From: Candidatus Krumholzibacteriia bacterium
GTDB lineage: Bacteria > Krumholzibacteriota > Krumholzibacteriia > G020349025
DNA length: 6,103 nt
Direction: 5' to 3'
Assembly: GCA_035649275.1 (NCBI GenBank)
Contig: DASRJW010000031.1
Location: 1 to 6,103, forward strand
The translations under genes were made by a program, and so were the position numbers. Positions 5,436 through 6,103 of this stretch are shown one piece after another (position 1 is the first letter of the stretch; each line of letters opens with the position of its first letter). A model generated the notes under the pieces. That model was not told where the DNA came from. It made no database searches and saw only the letters and a list, made by a program, of their open reading frames with translations.

Positions 5436-6103
5436 ATGAAGCCCACTGTGGCCAGCGACCTCACGGCACTCTTGTGCCGCGGGTTGACGAAACGTTATGG
5501 ATCCGTGTTGGCCGTCGATGGCCTTGATCTCGAGGTGCGTCGCGGCGAGTGTTTCGGCCTCCTGGGGCCGAACGGCGCCGGCAAGACCACGACGATCGAG
5601 ATCCTGGAAGGTCTGAACCGCGCCGATGCCGGCACGGTCGAGGTCCTCGGCCAGACCTGGAGGACCGGGCAGGACCGGGCGCTCCGCGAGCGGCTCGGCA
5701 TCCAGCTACAGGAAACGCGCTTCTACGACAAGTATTCGGTGCGGGAGACGATCGGCCTCTTCCGCAGCTTCTACCGCCGCGGTCCGACACCGGACGAGGT
5801 CATCCGGCGCGTGCAGCTGGAGGAGAAGCGCGATGCCTGGGTGATGAAGCTCTCGGGGGGTCAGAAGCAGCGGCTTTCCGTCGCCTGTGCGCTGGTGAAC
5901 GACCCGGAGGTGCTCTTCCTGGACGAGCCGACGACGGGGCTCGACCCGCAATCCCGGCGCCAGCTCTGGGAGCTGGTCGACAACTTCCGCAGCGGAGGCG
6001 GTACGACCCTGCTCACGACGCACTACATGGACGAGGCCGAGCGTCTCTGCGACCGCGTGGCCATCGTCGACCACGGCAAGGTGATCGCTCTCGGCACGCC
6101 CGC
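5436..6103 (+). CDS. ABC-2 type transporter ATP-binding protein, 3' end beyond window
   Basis: An open frame from ATG 5436 gives 222 residues before the window ends. It covers most of an ABC ATPase domain of the DrrA/CcmA type. Walker A GPNGAGKT is at 44-51. The Q-loop falls in QLQETRFYDK at 90-99, probably Gln92. The signature LSGGQ is at 139-143, Walker B VLFLDEP at 159-165, the D-loop GLD at 168-170, and the switch histidine His196 is in TTHYMDEAE. All catalytic elements are present, so it should bind and hydrolyse ATP to drive an ABC-2 permease encoded elsewhere, presumably downstream. The substrate is unknown: this class includes exporters for drugs, polysaccharides and lipids. No Shine-Dalgarno sequence precedes the ATG; with the weak promoter candidate at 5397-5425 the mRNA might be nearly leaderless. 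A slightly downstream start cannot be excluded, since conserved sequence begins near residue 11. Divergent from the glycan operon, so a shared role is only suggested. Confidence 0.93.
   Translation, partial: MKPTVASDLTALLCRGLTKRYGSVLAVDGLDLEVRRGECFGLLGPNGAGKTTTIEILEGLNRADAGTVEVLGQTWRTGQDRALRERLGIQLQETRFYDKYSVRETIGLFRSFYRRGPTPDEVIRRVQLEEKRDAWVMKLSGGQKQRLSVACALVNDPEVLFLDEPTTGLDPQSRRQLWELVDNFRSGGGTTLLTTHYMDEAERLCDRVAIVDHGKVIALGTP

Overview
This 6.1 kb window is GC-rich, tightly packed bacterial DNA. Four leftward (minus-strand) genes read as one operon for making or modifying a surface glycan. A separate rightward ABC-transporter gene starts on the other side of a 192-bp divergent intergenic region. 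The high GC and near-exclusive G/C third positions fit many lineages (for example Acidobacteria, Gemmatimonadota, Myxococcota or Eisenbacteria-like metagenomic bacteria). No taxonomic marker is present, so I do not assign a phylum.

Layout, in the order of leftward transcription (right to left): a family 2 polyprenyl-phosphate glycosyltransferase with two C-terminal membrane helices (5243-4224); a glutamine-hydrolysing asparagine synthetase/AsnB-type amidotransferase (4211-2286); a short tandem-repeat spacer (2285-2189); a small class I SAM-dependent methyltransferase (2188-1610); and a polytopic membrane protein resembling lipid-linked-sugar glycosyltransferases of the GT-C fold (1607 to beyond position 1). 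The last gene has no stop inside the window, yet its frame stays open for 535 codons. Gaps between coding sequences are 12, 97 and 2 bp. To the right, on the plus strand, an ABC-2-type ATPase (5436 to beyond 6103) has all nucleotide-binding motifs and is cut by the window edge.

How the genes may work together (inference): the GT2 enzyme would load a sugar onto undecaprenyl phosphate on the cytoplasmic face. The GT-C-like protein could use such a lipid-linked sugar on the outer face, as in the ArnC/ArnT and GtrB/Gtr pairings. The AsnB-like enzyme could amidate a uronic acid or other carboxylate on the glycan, or simply make asparagine. The methyltransferase could cap or decorate the glycan. 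The ABC ATPase may belong to an exporter, but its membrane partner lies outside the window and it is divergently transcribed, so its link to the cluster is uncertain.

The most unusual local structure is an array of four 18-bp repeats filling the asnB-methyltransferase gap. Its variation pattern hints at a former coding extension of asnB. Second is a perfect 9-bp inverted repeat just upstream of the GT2 gene. I see no CRISPR array, insertion sequence, tRNA or rRNA, and no clearly novel system.
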